The notes beneath the pieces are model-generated. The model saw nothing but the letters and a program-made list of their open reading frames with translations, had not been told where the DNA came from and made no database searches. DNA of 64,000 nucleotides from Methylobrevis albus (GTDB lineage: Bacteria; Pseudomonadota; Alphaproteobacteria; Rhizobiales; Pleomorphomonadaceae), in the NCBI RefSeq assembly GCF_015904235.1, contig NZ_JADZLT010000054.1:160461-224460 (forward strand), in the 5' to 3' direction. Below, piece after piece: positions 32,529 to 41,141 of the stretch (position 1 is the first letter of the stretch; each line of letters starts with the position of its first letter). A program made the position numbers and the translations under genes.

Positions 32529-34376
32529 ATGAGAGACGACGCGGTGATGCTGCCCCGAGTTGCGATCCGTCCGGCCGCCGGCCTGCGCCGGGGCGCCCGC
32601 CTCGCCACGCGGCTCGCGGCCGGTCTCGGCCCTCGCCTGCTGCTCGCCGCCGCCCTCGCCGCGCTGCCGGCCACAGCCGGCGCCGAGCCGGCGCCCGAAC
32701 GCTTCGCCGCGCTGTTCCCCGCCCCCGTCGGTCCGGCGCCCGAGGCCTTCGGGCCGCCCGGGCCGAGCGACCCGGCCTTCGCCGAACCGGCCCGCCCGGG
32801 TCCCGGCCCCGATCTGCCCCCGCCCGAAGCGGCCGCGCCCGGCGCCGACCCGGCGAACGCGCCCGCCGCGACCAGCCGGCTCGCCCTCAGCCTCGAAACG
32901 CTGCTCGCCGTGGTCCCGGCCGAAGGCAGCACGGCCGCGAAGAAGCGCCGCGCCGCCGTCGCCGAATTCTACCGTGAGCGCGACTACGCCCCGGCGTGGA
33001 TCGTCGACGGCCGCTTCGGCACCGCGGCCCGCGCCGTCGCCACCGTCATCGCCGCCGCCGGCGACGAGGGTCTCGACCCCGCCGCCTTCGCCATGCCGCG
33101 GCTCGGCGCCGGCGACATCGCCGTGCCGAGCGACTGGGCCCGCGCCGAACTCGACCTGAAGCTCAGCCTCGCGGTGCTCGCCTACGCCGAAGCCGCCTCC
33201 GGCGGCCGCGTCGCGCCGCGCGCGATCAGCCCGCTGATCACCCGCACGCCCGGGAAGATCGACCCGATCGCCGCGCTGCAGGACGTGCAGGCCGCCGCCG
33301 ACCCCGCCGCCGCGCTCGCCGCCTTCAACCCGCCGCACGAGGACTACCGCCGCCTGAAAGCGAAGCTCGCCGAGGTGCGCGCCCGCCCGGTCGCCGTGCG
33401 TCCGGCGCCGATCCCGGACGGCAAGACCCTGAAGCCCGGCATGCGCGACGACCGCGTCGCCCTGCTGCGCGCCCGCCTCGGCGTCTCCGGCGTCGCCGTC
33501 GACGCCGACGTCTACGACAACGATCTGGCGGCCGCGATGCGCGACTACCAGCGCGGCGCCGGCCTGTCCGACGACGCCATCGTCGGCCCGCGCACCATCG
33601 CCATGCTGAACGGCGAGGGCCGCGACGAGGCGGGCGAGATCGTCGCCAACATGGAGATGTGGCGCTGGATGCCGCGCGACCTCGGCACCGACCACATCTT
33701 CGTCAACGTGCCGGAATTCATGGTGCGCATCCGCCGCGGCGGCACCGTGGTGCACGAGGCACGCGTCGTCGTCGGCACGGTGAAGAACCAGACGCCGGTG
33801 TTCTCCGACAGCATGTCGTTCATGGTGGTGAACCCCTACTGGAACGTGCCGCACTCGATCGCCTCGAAGGAGATGCTGCCCGAGATCAAGGCGAACCCGG
33901 CCGGCTATTTCGCCCGCCGCGGCTACGAGGTGGTCGCCAACGGCAAGGTGGTGGATCCGAGCCGCATCATCTGGGACGAGAACGCGATCCGCGCCGTGCG
34001 CATCCGCCAGCCGCCGGGCGAGCGCAACGCCCTCGGCCACATCAAGTTCATGTTCCCCAACGAGCACGCGGTCTACCTGCACGACACCCCGTCGCGCGAC
34101 CTGTTCGAGCGCAACTACCGTGCCTACAGCCACGGCTGCGTCCGCGTGCACGAGCCGTTCGCGTTCGCCGAGGCGATCGTCGCCGGCGAACCCTCCCTCA
34201 CCGTCGATCAGGTCAAGGCCCTCGTGGGCGGCCGCGAACGCCGCCTCGACCTCGAAAACCACCTCGCCGTCCACCTCGCCTACTTCACCGCCTGGGTCGA
34301 CGACACCGGCGTCCTGCAGGTCCGCGACGACCTCTACGGCCACACGACGAAGGTGAAGAAGGCGCTGGGGATGTGA
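32529..34376 (+). CDS. L,D-transpeptidase with peptidoglycan-binding domain
   Basis: The start chosen is ATG at 32529, six bases after GGGATGG; 32523 is equally in frame. The 615-residue protein has a signal sequence (LATRLAAGLGPRLLLAAALAALPATAGA), a Pro-rich linker, a YcbB-like N-terminal scaffold, a PG_binding_1 domain (LKPGMRDDRVALLRARLG) and a YkuD catalytic domain with HDTPSRDLFERNYRAYSHGC, where the final Cys is the nucleophile. It makes 3-3 crosslinks or attaches proteins to peptidoglycan in the periplasm. It follows the NtrC-type regulator by about 120 bases. Confidence 0.93.
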   Translation: MRDDAVMLPRVAIRPAAGLRRGARLATRLAAGLGPRLLLAAALAALPATAGAEPAPERFAALFPAPVGPAPEAFGPPGPSDPAFAEPARPGPGPDLPPPEAAAPGADPANAPAATSRLALSLETLLAVVPAEGSTAAKKRRAAVAEFYRERDYAPAWIVDGRFGTAARAVATVIAAAGDEGLDPAAFAMPRLGAGDIAVPSDWARAELDLKLSLAVLAYAEAASGGRVAPRAISPLITRTPGKIDPIAALQDVQAAADPAAALAAFNPPHEDYRRLKAKLAEVRARPVAVRPAPIPDGKTLKPGMRDDRVALLRARLGVSGVAVDADVYDNDLAAAMRDYQRGAGLSDDAIVGPRTIAMLNGEGRDEAGEIVANMEMWRWMPRDLGTDHIFVNVPEFMVRIRRGGTVVHEARVVVGTVKNQTPVFSDSMSFMVVNPYWNVPHSIASKEMLPEIKANPAGYFARRGYEVVANGKVVDPSRIIWDENAIRAVRIRQPPGERNALGHIKFMFPNEHAVYLHDTPSRDLFERNYRAYSHGCVRVHEPFAFAEAIVAGEPSLTVDQVKALVGGRERRLDLENHLAVHLAYFTAWVDDTGVLQVRDDLYGHTTKVKKALGM

Positions 34377-34486
34377 TCGATCTCCCTCTTTCCGACGCCG
34401 GACCGACAGGTCCAGTGCGGTAGAAGGCGATGGTTTCCCGCGCGGCCCGGTGGTCTGCTACGACCGGGGCCGAGGGGGAACGCCAG

Positions 34487-35191
34487 ATGTCGCGCTTGCC
34501 AGATCACGCCGAGAACCATCTCGTCTCCCGCATCGGCTGGCTGCGCGCCGCGGTGCTCGGCGCCAACGACGGCCTCGTCTCGACGGCGAGCCTCGTCGTC
34601 GGCGTCGCGGCCGCGGCGAGCGGAACGACCGAGGTCCTGCTCGCCGGCACCGCCGGCCTCGTCGCCGGTGCGATGTCGATGGCGGCGGGCGAATATGTCT
34701 CGGTCAGCTCGCAGTCCGATACCGAGCGCGCCGACCTCGCGCGCGAAACCCGCGAACTCGCCGAACAGCCGGAACTCGAACTGCAGGAACTCGCCGACAT
34801 CTACGTCGGGCGCGGCCTCGAACCCGCCCTGGCGCGCGAAGTCGCCCGGCAGCTGATGGCGAAGGATGCGCTCGGCGCGCACGCCCGCGACGAACTCGGC
34901 ATTCTCGAACAGACCGTCGCCCGCCCGGTCCAGGCCGCCCTCACCTCGGCCGTCACCTTCTCGATCGGTGCGGCGCTGCCGCTCGTCGCCACCCTGCTCG
35001 CCCCCGCCGGCCTCGTCGTGCCGATCGTCTCCGCCACCTCGCTCGCCGGCCTCGCCCTGCTCGGCGCCGTCGGCGCCAAGGCGGGCGGCGCCGCGGTGCT
35101 GAAGGCCACCCTCCGCGTCAGCTTCTGGGGCGCCCTTGCGATGGCGACGACCGCCGGCATCGGCGCGCTGTTCGGTACGACGATCGGTTGA
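34487..35191 (+). CDS. VIT1/CCC1-family metal transporter
   Basis: The ATG at 34487 follows GAGGGGGAA and gives 234 residues. The family signature is RAAVLGANDGLVSTASLVVGVAAA, followed by GTAGLVAGAMSMAAGEYVSVSSQSD, a charged cytoplasmic metal-binding loop (ERADLARETRELAEQPELELQELADIY) and three further helices. VIT-family proteins move Fe2+ or Mn2+ by proton exchange. The loop Glu residues expected for iron binding are abundant. Substrate choice between Fe and Mn is not decided by the sequence. Confidence 0.92.
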   Translation: MSRLPDHAENHLVSRIGWLRAAVLGANDGLVSTASLVVGVAAAASGTTEVLLAGTAGLVAGAMSMAAGEYVSVSSQSDTERADLARETRELAEQPELELQELADIYVGRGLEPALAREVARQLMAKDALGAHARDELGILEQTVARPVQAALTSAVTFSIGAALPLVATLLAPAGLVVPIVSATSLAGLALLGAVGAKAGGAAVLKATLRVSFWGALAMATTAGIGALFGTTIG

Positions 35192-35221
35192 TCCCGGAGG
35201 GGGAGCAGCAGTTGCGCGCGG

Positions 35222-36163
35222 TTACTCCGCCCCGTCGGCCTCCAGCCGCGCCGCGCGCAGCACGAGCCGGCGGAGCCAGGCGTGATCCGGCTCGCCATGC
35301 ACCCGTTCGTGCCAGACCATCCGATAGCCGAAGTTGGGCAGCTCCAGCGGCGGCTCGACGAGGCGCAGGCGGCTGTCGTCGGCGAAGTTCGTCGCCGCGC
35401 GGCGCGGAATGGTCAGCACGAGGTCCGAACTCGCGGTGACGAGCGCGGCCGTCGCAAAATAAGGGATACGCACGGCGACGTGCCGACTGAGGCCGAGCGC
35501 CGCGAGCGCCGTATCCACCGGCCCCGCCTTGCCACCACCGACCGTGACGAGGATATGCGCCGCCGCGACATAATCCTCGAGGCGCATACGGCCCTCTTCG
35601 GCCCGCTGCAGCGCCGGATGACCGGCGCGCACCAGGCAGGCGAAGGTCTCGCGGAAGAGGTCGCGCGTCCGGAGGTTCGGCGGCACGGGATTGTCGCTGT
35701 AGAACGCGAGGTCGACGTTGGCCTCGCCGAGGTTTCGGAAAGCCTGGCCGTCGATGGGAACCACCTGGACGCTCGCCTTCGGCGCCGCCGTGAACATCAG
35801 GCCGGCGAGGCGGGGCAGCACGACGGTGGCGCCGTAGTCCGTCGTAGCGATCCGGAACACGCGGTCGGTGCTCGCGGGATCGAAGGGCGGCCGTGTCGCG
35901 AGCAGGTCGCGCAACCCGGCAAGCGCCTGCTGCGCCGGTTCGAGCAGCTCGCCGCCCCGGATCGTCGGCCGCATGATCGTGCCGGACTTCACGAGCAGCG
36001 CGTCGTCGAAGATCAGTCGCAGCTTCGCCAGCGCCCGGCTCACGGCCGGCTGGCTCATGCCGCTCCGCTCGGCCGTGCGCGTGACGCTGCGGGTTTCGAG
36101 CAGCGTCTTCAGCACCACCAGCAGGTTGAGGTCGATGCGGAAAAGATCGTCGTCGCCACCCAT
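35222..36163 (-). CDS. LysR-family transcriptional regulator
   Basis: The start at 36163 (MGGDDDLFRIDLNLL) follows GAGGGCGGG and gives 313 residues. The N-terminal winged helix-turn-helix reads LLVVLKTLLETRSVTRTAERSGMSQPAVSRALAKLR. The C-terminal effector-binding domain begins around residue 95 (DRVFRIATTDYGATVVLPRL) and ends IWH-type FGYRMVWHERVHGEPDHAWLR, like the NodD/SyrM or PcpR branch. It is divergent from a metallo-beta-lactamase-fold gene and a strong dyad lies between them. It probably controls that gene and itself. Effector unknown. Confidence 0.93.
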   Translation of the reverse strand: MGGDDDLFRIDLNLLVVLKTLLETRSVTRTAERSGMSQPAVSRALAKLRLIFDDALLVKSGTIMRPTIRGGELLEPAQQALAGLRDLLATRPPFDPASTDRVFRIATTDYGATVVLPRLAGLMFTAAPKASVQVVPIDGQAFRNLGEANVDLAFYSDNPVPPNLRTRDLFRETFACLVRAGHPALQRAEEGRMRLEDYVAAAHILVTVGGGKAGPVDTALAALGLSRHVAVRIPYFATAALVTASSDLVLTIPRRAATNFADDSRLRLVEPPLELPNFGYRMVWHERVHGEPDHAWLRRLVLRAARLEADGAE

Positions 36164-36195
36164 CCCGCCCTCGCCCGGCTGCCGTGCGCGCGTCA

Positions 36196-36218
36196 CGTTA
36201 TCCGCTGAGTGAATAACG
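36196..36218. promoter_or_regulatory. LysR-type operator (T-N11-A dyad)
   Basis: CGTTAT at 36196-36201 and ATAACG at 36213-36218 are perfect reverse complements separated by exactly 11 bases, the T-N11-A layout of LysR-family recognition sites. The dyad is 33 bases upstream of the LysR gene start and about 110 bases before the divergent hydrolase gene. It fits an autoregulatory and activator site. Confidence 0.75.
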
Positions 36219-36328
36219 CGTATCGCGTCACGCCGGTTTCTGCAAGACGAGGTGACCAGTACCATGGCGAGCATTCGGGGGTCGCACGCAGCGATCCTCA
36301 ATCTCACTCGAACATGGGAGATGGTTCC

Positions 36329-37306
36329 TTGAGTAAATATCTGTTCAACCGGCGCAGCATCATGTTGAGCGCTGCCGTCGCCGTCCCCGCGGTCACGCTG
36401 ATCGGCGCCGCAGCTGCACAGTCACCGGCCGCCGCGACCGCGAATGCCGGCTATTACCGCTTCAGCGTCGGCGAAATACAGGCGACCGTGCTGAGCGATG
36501 GGCTTATCAGCGGGCCGACGCGCATCTATGCCAGCGACGCCGCCGAGATGGACCTGCACGAAGCCCTTCGCCTCGCCTTCCTGCCGACCGACACACTGAC
36601 GCTCAACCTCAACACGCTGCTGATCGAGACCGGCGGCCGCCGCATCCTGATCGAGGCGGGCGCGTCGCAGACCATGGGGCCGAACGGCGGCCGGCTGTTC
36701 GACAATCTCGCCGCGATCGGCCTCGGCCCGGACGACATCGACATCATCGTGGTCTCGCACACCCACCCCGACCACGTCGGCAACCTGCGCAGCGCCGACG
36801 GCGGCAAGGCCTTCCCGCGCGCCACCGTCTACGCACCCGAAGCCGACTGGGAGTTCTTCGTTCGCGGCGAGCCGGATCTCTCCTACATGCCCGTCAACGA
36901 GGAGTTCCGCCGCCGCTTCGGCGCCGCGATCAAGCGGAGCGTCGAGCCGATCGCCGCTGACGTCGTGCTCTACCAGGCGGGCGACGAGATCGTTCCCGGG
37001 CTGACGACCCTCGCCGCCCCGGGGCACACGCCGGGCATGGTGTCGTTTCTCGTTCACTCGGGCCCCGACCAGCTGCTGCTGACCGGCGACCTCGCCTATC
37101 ATCCGGTGGTGAACATCGATCGCCCGTGGCGGCCGGGACCCGATCGCGACAAGGACACTGCGCTGCAGTCGCGCCGGCGGATCTTCGACCAGGCGGCGAC
37201 CGACCGCCTGCTGGTGCTCGGCTTCCACTACCCGTTCCCGGGCCTCGGCCGCATGCTGAAGACCGACGGGGGATATGCCTGGGTGCCGGCGAACTGGCAG
37301 TTCTAG
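36329..37306 (+). CDS. Exported metallo-beta-lactamase-fold hydrolase
   Basis: The TTG at 36329 sits eight bases after GGGAG and is preferred; an in-frame ATG at 36314 overlaps that site. The 325-residue protein begins with a twin-arginine-like signal (LFNRRSIMLSAAVAVPAVTLIGAAAAQ). The metal motifs are VVSHTHPDHVGN, LAAPGHTPGMVSF and LTGDLAYHPVV, with a last His in LGFHYPFPGLGRM. This layout fits lactonases, aryl sulfatases or other MBL hydrolases. The divergent LysR gene suggests induction by a small aromatic or lactone-like molecule, which is inference. Confidence 0.9.
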   Translation: MSKYLFNRRSIMLSAAVAVPAVTLIGAAAAQSPAAATANAGYYRFSVGEIQATVLSDGLISGPTRIYASDAAEMDLHEALRLAFLPTDTLTLNLNTLLIETGGRRILIEAGASQTMGPNGGRLFDNLAAIGLGPDDIDIIVVSHTHPDHVGNLRSADGGKAFPRATVYAPEADWEFFVRGEPDLSYMPVNEEFRRRFGAAIKRSVEPIAADVVLYQAGDEIVPGLTTLAAPGHTPGMVSFLVHSGPDQLLLTGDLAYHPVVNIDRPWRPGPDRDKDTALQSRRRIFDQAATDRLLVLGFHYPFPGLGRMLKTDGGYAWVPANWQF

Positions 37307-38461
37307 CATGGCCGCGAGCGTAAACTATTACCCCGCGCAAAATCAATGAAGCTGATTTTACTTTAAGCGAGTACTGGCAGCAAATGGGTTAAACTTAACA
37401 TCTACTCAAATGAAATCTATACGACTAAATCGCGCGATAATTACTCGAATCATAGAATTAATAAAATTCCAAATTCTATTTGGAAGACAAGTTAATTCGT
37501 CCGCATTCTTCTTCGATCGAAGCGACAATTGTCTCAGTTAAATGGATTAGTTTTTCTAATGTTGGAACCACGAGCTCGCCAGCAAAAGCGTCTGGCCTAG
37601 AAAATACTATATTGAACTTAAATCGCGGCTTGCTTGTCGCAATAGTTCCAGGGCGCGCAACCGCATATAAAATTTCATTATGCTGTCGGTCCCACACTGG
37701 CCTGATCATAGCAAATCCGGTCGAGCGAAGAATAACTGTCGGCCCGAGGGAGGCGTCCGAAATAACAGTTGCGACCATTGATATGAAAGCGTGCTCGTTT
37801 ACTCGACGCGAATCATTCATAGCCCAAAGTAAATCATTACCACCCGAGTACGGCTGAAATGACCTCATTAAGTTCAGAACAGATACCGGGATATCTTTGC
37901 ACCGGCCCTTGATTGAATTCTCAAGATCTGACAATTTTTCAGCAAAAGGAAAATGACAATGCTTTGGGTTTTCCTTACCGCTGGCTACGGCCGACGCATA
38001 TCCGGCCTGATCTAGAGCAGAACGCAAATTTCCTACGGCATCCGCCGAGATCGCAGAGAGTCGATCTGGAAATCTTTGCTTTAGTACGGCTCTATGCTCA
38101 TAGTTTCCAGATTCAATATTTTTCTTTTTGATGTACTCATAAGTCTGAGTTGCGAAAAATAGATTTGTATCGCGATCAATTTCGTCCTTGAGCTCTCTTG
38201 CCCGACTAATGCGAATGCGAGCGCTTTGGAACAGACCTTCCATCGTCACCTCGAATGAAGCAGCTCGAAGTTAAAATTCATGGAATAGGCCGAATTTGGA
38301 ATAAACTAATGAGCCAATTGAAAAATTGACTGCATGATCAATAACAGGGAGGCCCAACCGGCAAAAGAAAAAGATGGGAACAAGCTTCCGGACAAAACGC
38401 GCAAAAGCTAGACTCTGTCGGTCAAGCAACTACAGACGGACCCCATCTGAGGCAGAGTGGA
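37307..38461. mobile_element. AT-rich island next to tRNA-Val
   Basis: Base composition drops sharply here: a 60-base sample at 37381-37440 has only 20 G or C. The stretch contains a single gene (37476-38243) and AT-rich flanks. It ends at the 3' end of a tRNA-Val gene, the usual target of tyrosine integrases. No integrase is visible, and no copy of the tRNA 3' end is found at the far side, so it may be a remnant. Confidence 0.5.
37476..38243 (-). CDS. Hypothetical protein on AT-rich island
   Basis: The ATG at 38243 follows GAGGTGACG and gives 255 residues; a GTG at 38249 is also possible. The codon use is AT-rich, unlike every other gene in the window. The most recognisable run is ISADAVGNLRSALDQAGYASAV, followed by HCHFPFAEKLSDLE, RCKDIPVSVLNLMRSFQPYSGGNDLLWAMN and NEHAFISMVATVISD. 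The first resembles a helix seen in many unnamed island proteins. No membrane segment, nuclease or ATPase motif is seen. Function unknown; recent transfer is likely from composition and site. Confidence 0.8.
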   Translation of the reverse strand: MEGLFQSARIRISRARELKDEIDRDTNLFFATQTYEYIKKKNIESGNYEHRAVLKQRFPDRLSAISADAVGNLRSALDQAGYASAVASGKENPKHCHFPFAEKLSDLENSIKGRCKDIPVSVLNLMRSFQPYSGGNDLLWAMNDSRRVNEHAFISMVATVISDASLGPTVILRSTGFAMIRPVWDRQHNEILYAVARPGTIATSKPRFKFNIVFSRPDAFAGELVVPTLEKLIHLTETIVASIEEECGRINLSSK

Positions 38462-38536
<75 letters not shown>

Positions 38537-38720
38537 GGTCACCATCCTGCGGGGCCGCCGGTCACCCGGCGGCGTGGGCTGCGGTATAGCGAGGTTCTTT
38601 CAGGCTGGCAAGCGGGTTTCGACGCTTGATCGCAAGCCCTTTGCTCGCCCGGAAAGTCGCCGGTGAAAACGGCGGCTTTCCCTTGTCCGGCCGCGCGTGC
38701 CGGTCGTCCGCGCCGCCCGT

Positions 38721-39080
38721 TCAGGCGGCGAGCATGCGCTCGACCTCGCGGACGAGATCCTTCAGGTGGAACGGCTTCGAGAGGACCTTGGCGTCCTTCG
38801 GGGCGTGGCTGTCGGGGTTGAGGGCGACGGCGGCGAAGCCCGTGATGAACATGATCTTGAGGTCGGGATCGAGTTCGCTCGCGCGGCGGGCGAGTTCGAT
38901 CCCGTCCATCTCGGGCATCACGATGTCGGTCAGCAGCAGCGTGAACGGCTCTTCGCGCAGCCGGTCGTAGGCGCTCTTGCCGTTGTCGAACGACACGACG
39001 TCGTAGCCGGCGTTCTGCAACGCACGAGCCAGGAAGCGGCGCATGTCGTTGTCGTCTTCGGCGAGCAGGATGCGGTTCAT
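38721..39080 (-). CDS. cpdR: CpdR-type single-domain response regulator
   Basis: The start at 39080 (MNRILLAEDDNDMRRFL) gives 119 residues, a bare receiver. The sequence is characteristic of rhizobial CpdR: LLLTDIVMPEMDGIELARRASELDPDLKIMFITGFAAVALN with acceptor Asp, and AKVLSKPFHLKDLVREVERML. CpdR, when unphosphorylated, delivers ClpXP to substrates such as CtrA and so links the CckA-ChpT relay to cell-cycle proteolysis. In rhizobia it also affects bacteroid differentiation. It is divergent from an N-formylglutamate amidohydrolase. Confidence 0.93.
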   Translation of the reverse strand: MNRILLAEDDNDMRRFLARALQNAGYDVVSFDNGKSAYDRLREEPFTLLLTDIVMPEMDGIELARRASELDPDLKIMFITGFAAVALNPDSHAPKDAKVLSKPFHLKDLVREVERMLAA

Positions 39081-39262
39081 GTCGGGTCCCGAGGCTGGCG
39101 CGGCCGGACGGTGACGATCATCCGGCCCGAGAGGCAAACACATTCCATAGAGCGCCGCCACGGTAAACATCGGGTGAAAGCCCCTCGCCGCCGGCAACGC
39201 GGCGCTTAACTCTGTTTCCCCGGTACCGTTGCCTGAAAAGCACGTGAAGACCGGCGCTTCCG

Positions 39263-40216
39263 ATGGACAGAGCCCCGGAAGTTCGGCACGATAATTCCTT
39301 AGCCGCAGCGGGCGGAGACCCCGGAAGAATGCGCGTCGTCGCCGAGCTGAAGATGGAGGACGGGTTCGAGATCGTCGAACCGGCCGAGCCGAAGGTGCCC
39401 TTCGTCTTCGATTCCCCGCATTCCGGCGACCTCTATCCGAGCAGTTTCCTTGCCTCCTCCCGGCTCGATTCGAGCCGGATCCGCCTCTCGGAAGACGCCT
39501 TCGTCGACCGGCTGTTCGCCGGCGTCGTCGAGCTCGGCGCCCCCTTGGTCCGCGCCCGCTTCCCCCGCGCCTTCCTCGACGTCAACCGCGAGCCCTACGA
39601 GCTCGACCCGAAGATGTTTTCCGGCCGGCTGCCGTCCTACGCCAACGTGCGCTCGCTGCGCGTCGCCGGCGGGCTCGGCACCATCGCCCGGGTCGTGTCG
39701 GAGACCGAGGAGATCTACGCCGGGCCGATCCCGGTCGAGGAGGCGCTGCAGCGCATCGAGACCTTCTATCGCCCCTATCACGCCGCGCTGCGCCGGCTGC
39801 TCGCCCGCACCCACCTGCGCTTCGGCCAGGCGGTGCTGATCGACTGCCACTCGATGCCCTCGACCTGCCGCAGCGCCGAGGCGCGGGGCCGCGCCGACAT
39901 CATCCTCGGCGACCGCTACGGCACCAGCTGCGCCCGCATCCTGATCGAGTCCGCCGCCTCGATCCTGCGCGACCTCGGCTTCACGGTGTCGATCAACAAG
40001 CCCTACGCCGGCGGCTTCATCACGGAGCACTACGGCCGGCCGAGCCGCGGCCTGCACGCGCTGCAGATCGAGATCAACCGCGCGCTCTACATGGACGAGC
40101 GCCGCTACGAGCCGCTCGCCGTGTTCGGCGAGGTGCAGCGCAGGCTGACCCTGTTCGCCCGCGATCTGGTCGACACCCCGATCGCCGACGGCGGGCTCGC
40201 CGCCGCGGCGGAGTAG
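39263..40216 (+). CDS. N-formylglutamate amidohydrolase (second copy)
   Basis: Up to 317 residues. ATG at 39263 is the longest start; 39329 and 39353 are alternatives closer to the domain. Family motifs are VPFVFDSPHSGDLYP, LSEDAFVDRLFAG, FLDVNREPYELDP, ETFYRPYHAALRRLL, LIDCHSMPS and IEINRALYMDE. The metal-binding and substrate-guanidine residues of this branch are present, and it is closer to the HutG-like form than the copy at 13522. It deformylates N-formyl amino acids or acts on similar substrates. Neighbours are cpdR and a HisN-type phosphatase. Confidence 0.9.
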   Translation: MDRAPEVRHDNSLAAAGGDPGRMRVVAELKMEDGFEIVEPAEPKVPFVFDSPHSGDLYPSSFLASSRLDSSRIRLSEDAFVDRLFAGVVELGAPLVRARFPRAFLDVNREPYELDPKMFSGRLPSYANVRSLRVAGGLGTIARVVSETEEIYAGPIPVEEALQRIETFYRPYHAALRRLLARTHLRFGQAVLIDCHSMPSTCRSAEARGRADIILGDRYGTSCARILIESAASILRDLGFTVSINKPYAGGFITEHYGRPSRGLHALQIEINRALYMDERRYEPLAVFGEVQRRLTLFARDLVDTPIADGGLAAAAE

Positions 40217-40339
40217 CGCAGGTTTTCCTTGTTCGGCGCGGGGGGCGCGGGGTATCCAGACCCGGTTCGCCCGCGCGCCCCGTGGGCCGCCCTCCTCCGG
40301 CCGGATCTTCCCCGGCCAAGCGATCCGGGACATCCCTCC

Positions 40340-41137
40340 ATGACCGACGCCCCCTCCTCCGACGGCTTTGCCTGGCTGCCGTTCGTCGACCGCCTCGCCG
40401 ATGCCGCGAGCGCGGCGATCCTGCCGCACTTCCGCAGCGCGATGGCGGTGGAGAACAAGGAGGCGCTCGCCTTCGATCCGGTGACCGTGGCCGACAAGGG
40501 CGCCGAAGAGGCGATCCGCGGCCTGATCGGTGCCGACTATCCGGAGCACGGCATCCTCGGCGAGGAATACGGCGACCAGTCGGGCGACGCCGAGCACGTC
40601 TGGGTCATCGACCCGATCGACGGCACCCGCGCCTTCATCTCCGGCCTGCCGGTCTGGGGCACGCTGATCGGCCTCAAGCGCCACGGCGTCCCGGTCTTCG
40701 GCATGATGGCGCAGCCTTTCACCGGCGAGCGCTTCTCCGGCGACGGCAAAAGCGCCTACTACACCGGCCCGGGCGGCGAGCGTCCGCTGAAGACGCGCAA
40801 GTGTGCTGCGATCGGCGACGCGACGCTGTTCACGACGACGCCGGCCCTCTTCAAGGGCGCCGACCGCGCCGCCTACGACCGCGTCGAGCGCGCCGCACGC
40901 CTGCCGCGCTACGGCTGCGACTGCTACGCCTACTGCATGCTCGCCGCCGGCCAGATCGACCTCGTCGTCGAGACCGAGCTGAAGACCTTCGACATCATGC
41001 CGCTGATCCCGGTGATCGAGGGCGCCGGCGGCGTCGTCACCAATTGGGACGGCGGCAGCGCCATCGAGGGCGGCCGCATCGTCGCCGCCGGCGACCCGCG
41101 CCTGCACGCCGCGGTGCTGGAGATGCTGGCGGGCTGA
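40340..41137 (+). CDS. hisN: Histidinol-phosphatase, inositol monophosphatase type
   Basis: The ATG at 40340 gives 265 residues. The metal motif HVWVIDPIDGTRAFISGLPVWGTLIGL and the upstream Glu in GILGEEYGDQSG are intact, and the C-terminal DLVVETELKTFDIMPLIPVIEGAGGVVTNW matches HisN, the IMPase-type enzyme used for histidine synthesis in actinobacteria and many alphaproteobacteria. It removes phosphate from L-histidinol phosphate. A related but more distant family member lies at 59112-59933. Confidence 0.9.
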   Translation: MTDAPSSDGFAWLPFVDRLADAASAAILPHFRSAMAVENKEALAFDPVTVADKGAEEAIRGLIGADYPEHGILGEEYGDQSGDAEHVWVIDPIDGTRAFISGLPVWGTLIGLKRHGVPVFGMMAQPFTGERFSGDGKSAYYTGPGGERPLKTRKCAAIGDATLFTTTPALFKGADRAAYDRVERAARLPRYGCDCYAYCMLAAGQIDLVVETELKTFDIMPLIPVIEGAGGVVTNWDGGSAIEGGRIVAAGDPRLHAAVLEMLAG

Positions 41138-41141
41138 GGGC

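Noticed and set aside
37339-37359. AAAATCA...TGATTTT hairpin after the MBL hydrolase
   Set aside because: The stem is only seven AT-rich pairs without a U-run; too weak to call a terminator.
37307-37475. Search for a direct repeat of the tRNA-Val 3' end as attL/attR
   Set aside because: No convincing copy of the tRNA 3' sequence and no integrase gene was seen, so a complete mobile island is not claimed.
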